Below, one piece after another: positions 5,568-6,132 of a DNA stretch of 6,132 nucleotides. Positions within the stretch are counted from its first letter, which is position 1. Every line of letters starts with the position of its first letter. This DNA comes from JAPHTQ01 sp046484535 (GTDB lineage Bacteria > Pseudomonadota > Gammaproteobacteria > Thiohalomonadales > Thiohalomonadaceae). The notes beneath the pieces are model-generated. The model made no database searches. It was not told where the DNA came from and worked only from the letters and a program-made list of their open reading frames with translations. The stretch is taken from contig JAWOIT010000068.1 in the NCBI GenBank assembly GCA_046484535.1, forward strand, positions 1-6,132, read 5' to 3'. The position numbers and the translations under genes were made by a program.

Positions 5568-5642
5568 TGTCGAATTAATAGATGCGTCCTCAATAGACCG
5601 ACGTGGGGATGACGAATTAATAAAGGTGCCCTCAACCGAATG
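5559..5642. repeat. Tandem direct repeat, two units of 42 bases
   Basis: Unit 1 (5559-5600) and unit 2 (5601-5642) align without gaps. They share the GGGGATG-N-CGAATTAATA block (5563-5580 and 5605-5622) and a later CCTCAA block. Differences between the copies suggest an old duplication. The units carry only one hairpin half each, so they look like partial copies of a dispersed repeat, not CRISPR units. Confidence 0.6.
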
Positions 5643-5670
5643 AGACTGACTTATCATTCAAACGGCCGTC

Positions 5671-5695
5671 ATTCCGGCATGCCTTGGGCCGGAAT
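5671..5695. repeat. 8-bp hairpin ATTCCGGC/GCCGGAAT
   Basis: A perfect 8-bp stem (5671-5678 with 5688-5695) around a 9-base loop, flanked by CCGTC and CCAGG. The layout 'CGTCATTCCGGC...GCCGGAATCCAGG' is the reverse orientation of the repeat type at 5550-5567. This is another degenerate copy of an interspersed palindromic repeat. Confidence 0.55.
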
Positions 5696-5726
5696 CCAGG
5701 GGTGGTCGATGTTCGGAATACTGAAT

Positions 5727-5780
5727 GGCATACCGCCAAAAAACATGCGGGAGTGACGAGGTGTTTAATTCGGTTATGCC
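5727..5780. repeat. Imperfect inverted repeat GGCATA-CCG / CGGTTATGCC
   Basis: GGCATACCG (5727-5735) pairs with CGGTTATGCC (5771-5780) with one bulged base. The enclosed segment contains ATGCGGGAGTGACGAGG (5745-5761), a third degraded match to the GGGGATGWCGA core of the tandem units. It closes the repeat cluster. Confidence 0.35.
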
Positions 5781-5882
5781 GTGGTGACAACTCCTGCGGG
5801 TGAATTGCACTATGCTGAGTAGAGTTGGTACGAGCCGGGTCGACAACGGCGATGGCGGTGCTGCAGAAGGCCGGAGGTTCAT

Positions 5883-5896
5883 AACTCCAAGGAGTT
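5883..5896 (+). promoter_or_regulatory. Shine-Dalgarno within a small palindrome
   Basis: AAGGAG at 5889-5894 lies five bases before the ATG at 5900 and fixes that start. It is contained in AACTCCAAGGAGTT (5883-5896), a 6-bp dyad with a 2-base centre. As RNA it can close only a short hairpin, but this would cover part of the binding site. Possible translational tuning, or chance. Confidence 0.35.
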
Positions 5897-5899
5897 GCC

Positions 5900-6132
5900 A
5901 TGTCCAAATTCTCGCTGGAGGTTTTGCAGCGGTGTGTCTTTCCGTTCACCCGGACCGATGATCCGGATGTGCTGCTCGGCGCAAGCTTTGGTGAAGATGT
6001 GGCGTTGACGCGGGTCGGAGGCGACATTCTGGTTTCTCACCTGGACCCCATCGTCGGCGCCATCGACAACATCGGCTGGCTGGCGGTGCACGTGGCCTGC
6101 AATGACATCGCCACCAGCGGGGTTGCCCCACG
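5900..6132 (+). CDS. AIR-synthase-like (PurM/HypE/ThiL superfamily) protein, N-terminus
   Basis: An open frame of 77 complete codons from ATG 5900 runs off the right edge, supported by AAGGAG five bases upstream. The protein begins MSKFSLEVLQRCVFPF, continues LLGASFGEDVAL (26-37) and SHLDPIVGAIDNIGWLAVHVACNDIATSGVAP (46-77). The GEDxA block, the 'HxDP' segment and the long 'NIGWLAVHVxxNDIATxGxxP' stretch are typical of the ATP-binding N-terminal domain of this superfamily, where the acidic residues (here D33, D49, D69) bind Mg-ATP or the partner strand of the dimer. The wording is closest to HypE-like proteins of COG0309 not tied to a hydrogenase cluster, and less like true ThiL, PurM or SelD. 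No hyp, thi or pur gene is visible nearby to settle its job. Reaction unknown; superfamily assignment is confident. Confidence 0.8.
   Translation, partial: MSKFSLEVLQRCVFPFTRTDDPDVLLGASFGEDVALTRVGGDILVSHLDPIVGAIDNIGWLAVHVACNDIATSGVAP

Larger units (their letters stand above)
5394..5888. other. Long intergenic region with repeat cluster
   Basis: No supportable gene over about 500 bases. Leftward frames at 6027-5632 and 5882-5658 read through repeat sequence and over the start of the gene at 5900, and give no recognisable protein. 5394-5498 should carry the promoter of the leftward small gene, though no clear boxes are seen. 5499-5780 is a cluster of degenerate repeats. 5781-5888 should hold the promoter of the AIR-synthase-like gene, also without convincing boxes. 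Confidence 0.5.

Noticed and set aside
5559..5642. Possible CRISPR-like array
   Set aside because: Only two diverged 42-base tandem units with no spacers between them and no cas gene.
5820..5850. Possible sigma-54 promoter (TGGTACG) before the AIR-synthase-like gene
   Set aside because: The required TTGC-type -12 element is not found at the right distance.
1..6132. Defence system, prophage, biosynthetic cluster, tRNA or rRNA
   Set aside because: No supporting genes or structures were seen on either strand.

Overview
The window is almost entirely high-GC DNA whose gene content and style suggest a gammaproteobacterium (an inference from the proteins; no taxonomic marker such as rRNA is present). 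The first ~325 bases are different: they are AT-rich and carry the C-terminal end of a Bacteroidota-style Gfo/Idh/MocA oxidoreductase, followed on the same strand by the first 17 codons of an exported protein. Both the oxidoreductase and the adjoining DUF2254 membrane-protein gene are cut at the same place, around 320-335. This looks like a chimeric join (assembly artefact or illegitimate recombination), not a natural gene order.

Layout. 1-52 and 72-326 (minus): Bacteroidota-like fragments. ~328-1584 (minus): DUF2254 four-helix membrane protein, lacking its native C-terminus. 1599-2005: no convincing gene, but it holds a promoter-like element and a possible small structured RNA ending in a 10-bp stem-loop. 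2006-2653 and 2716-3054 (minus): a SpoU/TrmH-type RNA 2'-O-methyltransferase preceded by the tRNA-binding protein CsaA, probably one transcription unit. 3262-3290: promoter-like element reading right, into gpmI (3373-4881), the cofactor-independent phosphoglycerate mutase of glycolysis. 4910-5074: a palindromic MITE-like element between convergent genes. 5088-5342 (minus): an 84-residue His/Gly/Pro-rich protein with a charged helical tail. 5499-5780: a cluster of degenerate interspersed-repeat units. 5900-6132: the start of an AIR-synthase-like (PurM/HypE/ThiL superfamily) protein that runs off the window.

The genes do not form one pathway. gpmI is housekeeping carbon metabolism, csaA and trmH are RNA-related, and the others are of unknown role. 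The most interesting structure is non-coding. A promoter-like element upstream of gpmI has a second copy 1,367 bases away on the other side of csaA-trmH, so this lower-GC gene pair is bracketed by direct repeats. A 165-bp element with 19-20 bp perfect inverted ends and a 3-bp TAA direct repeat sits after gpmI. I found no CRISPR array, transposase, defence system or biosynthetic cluster.
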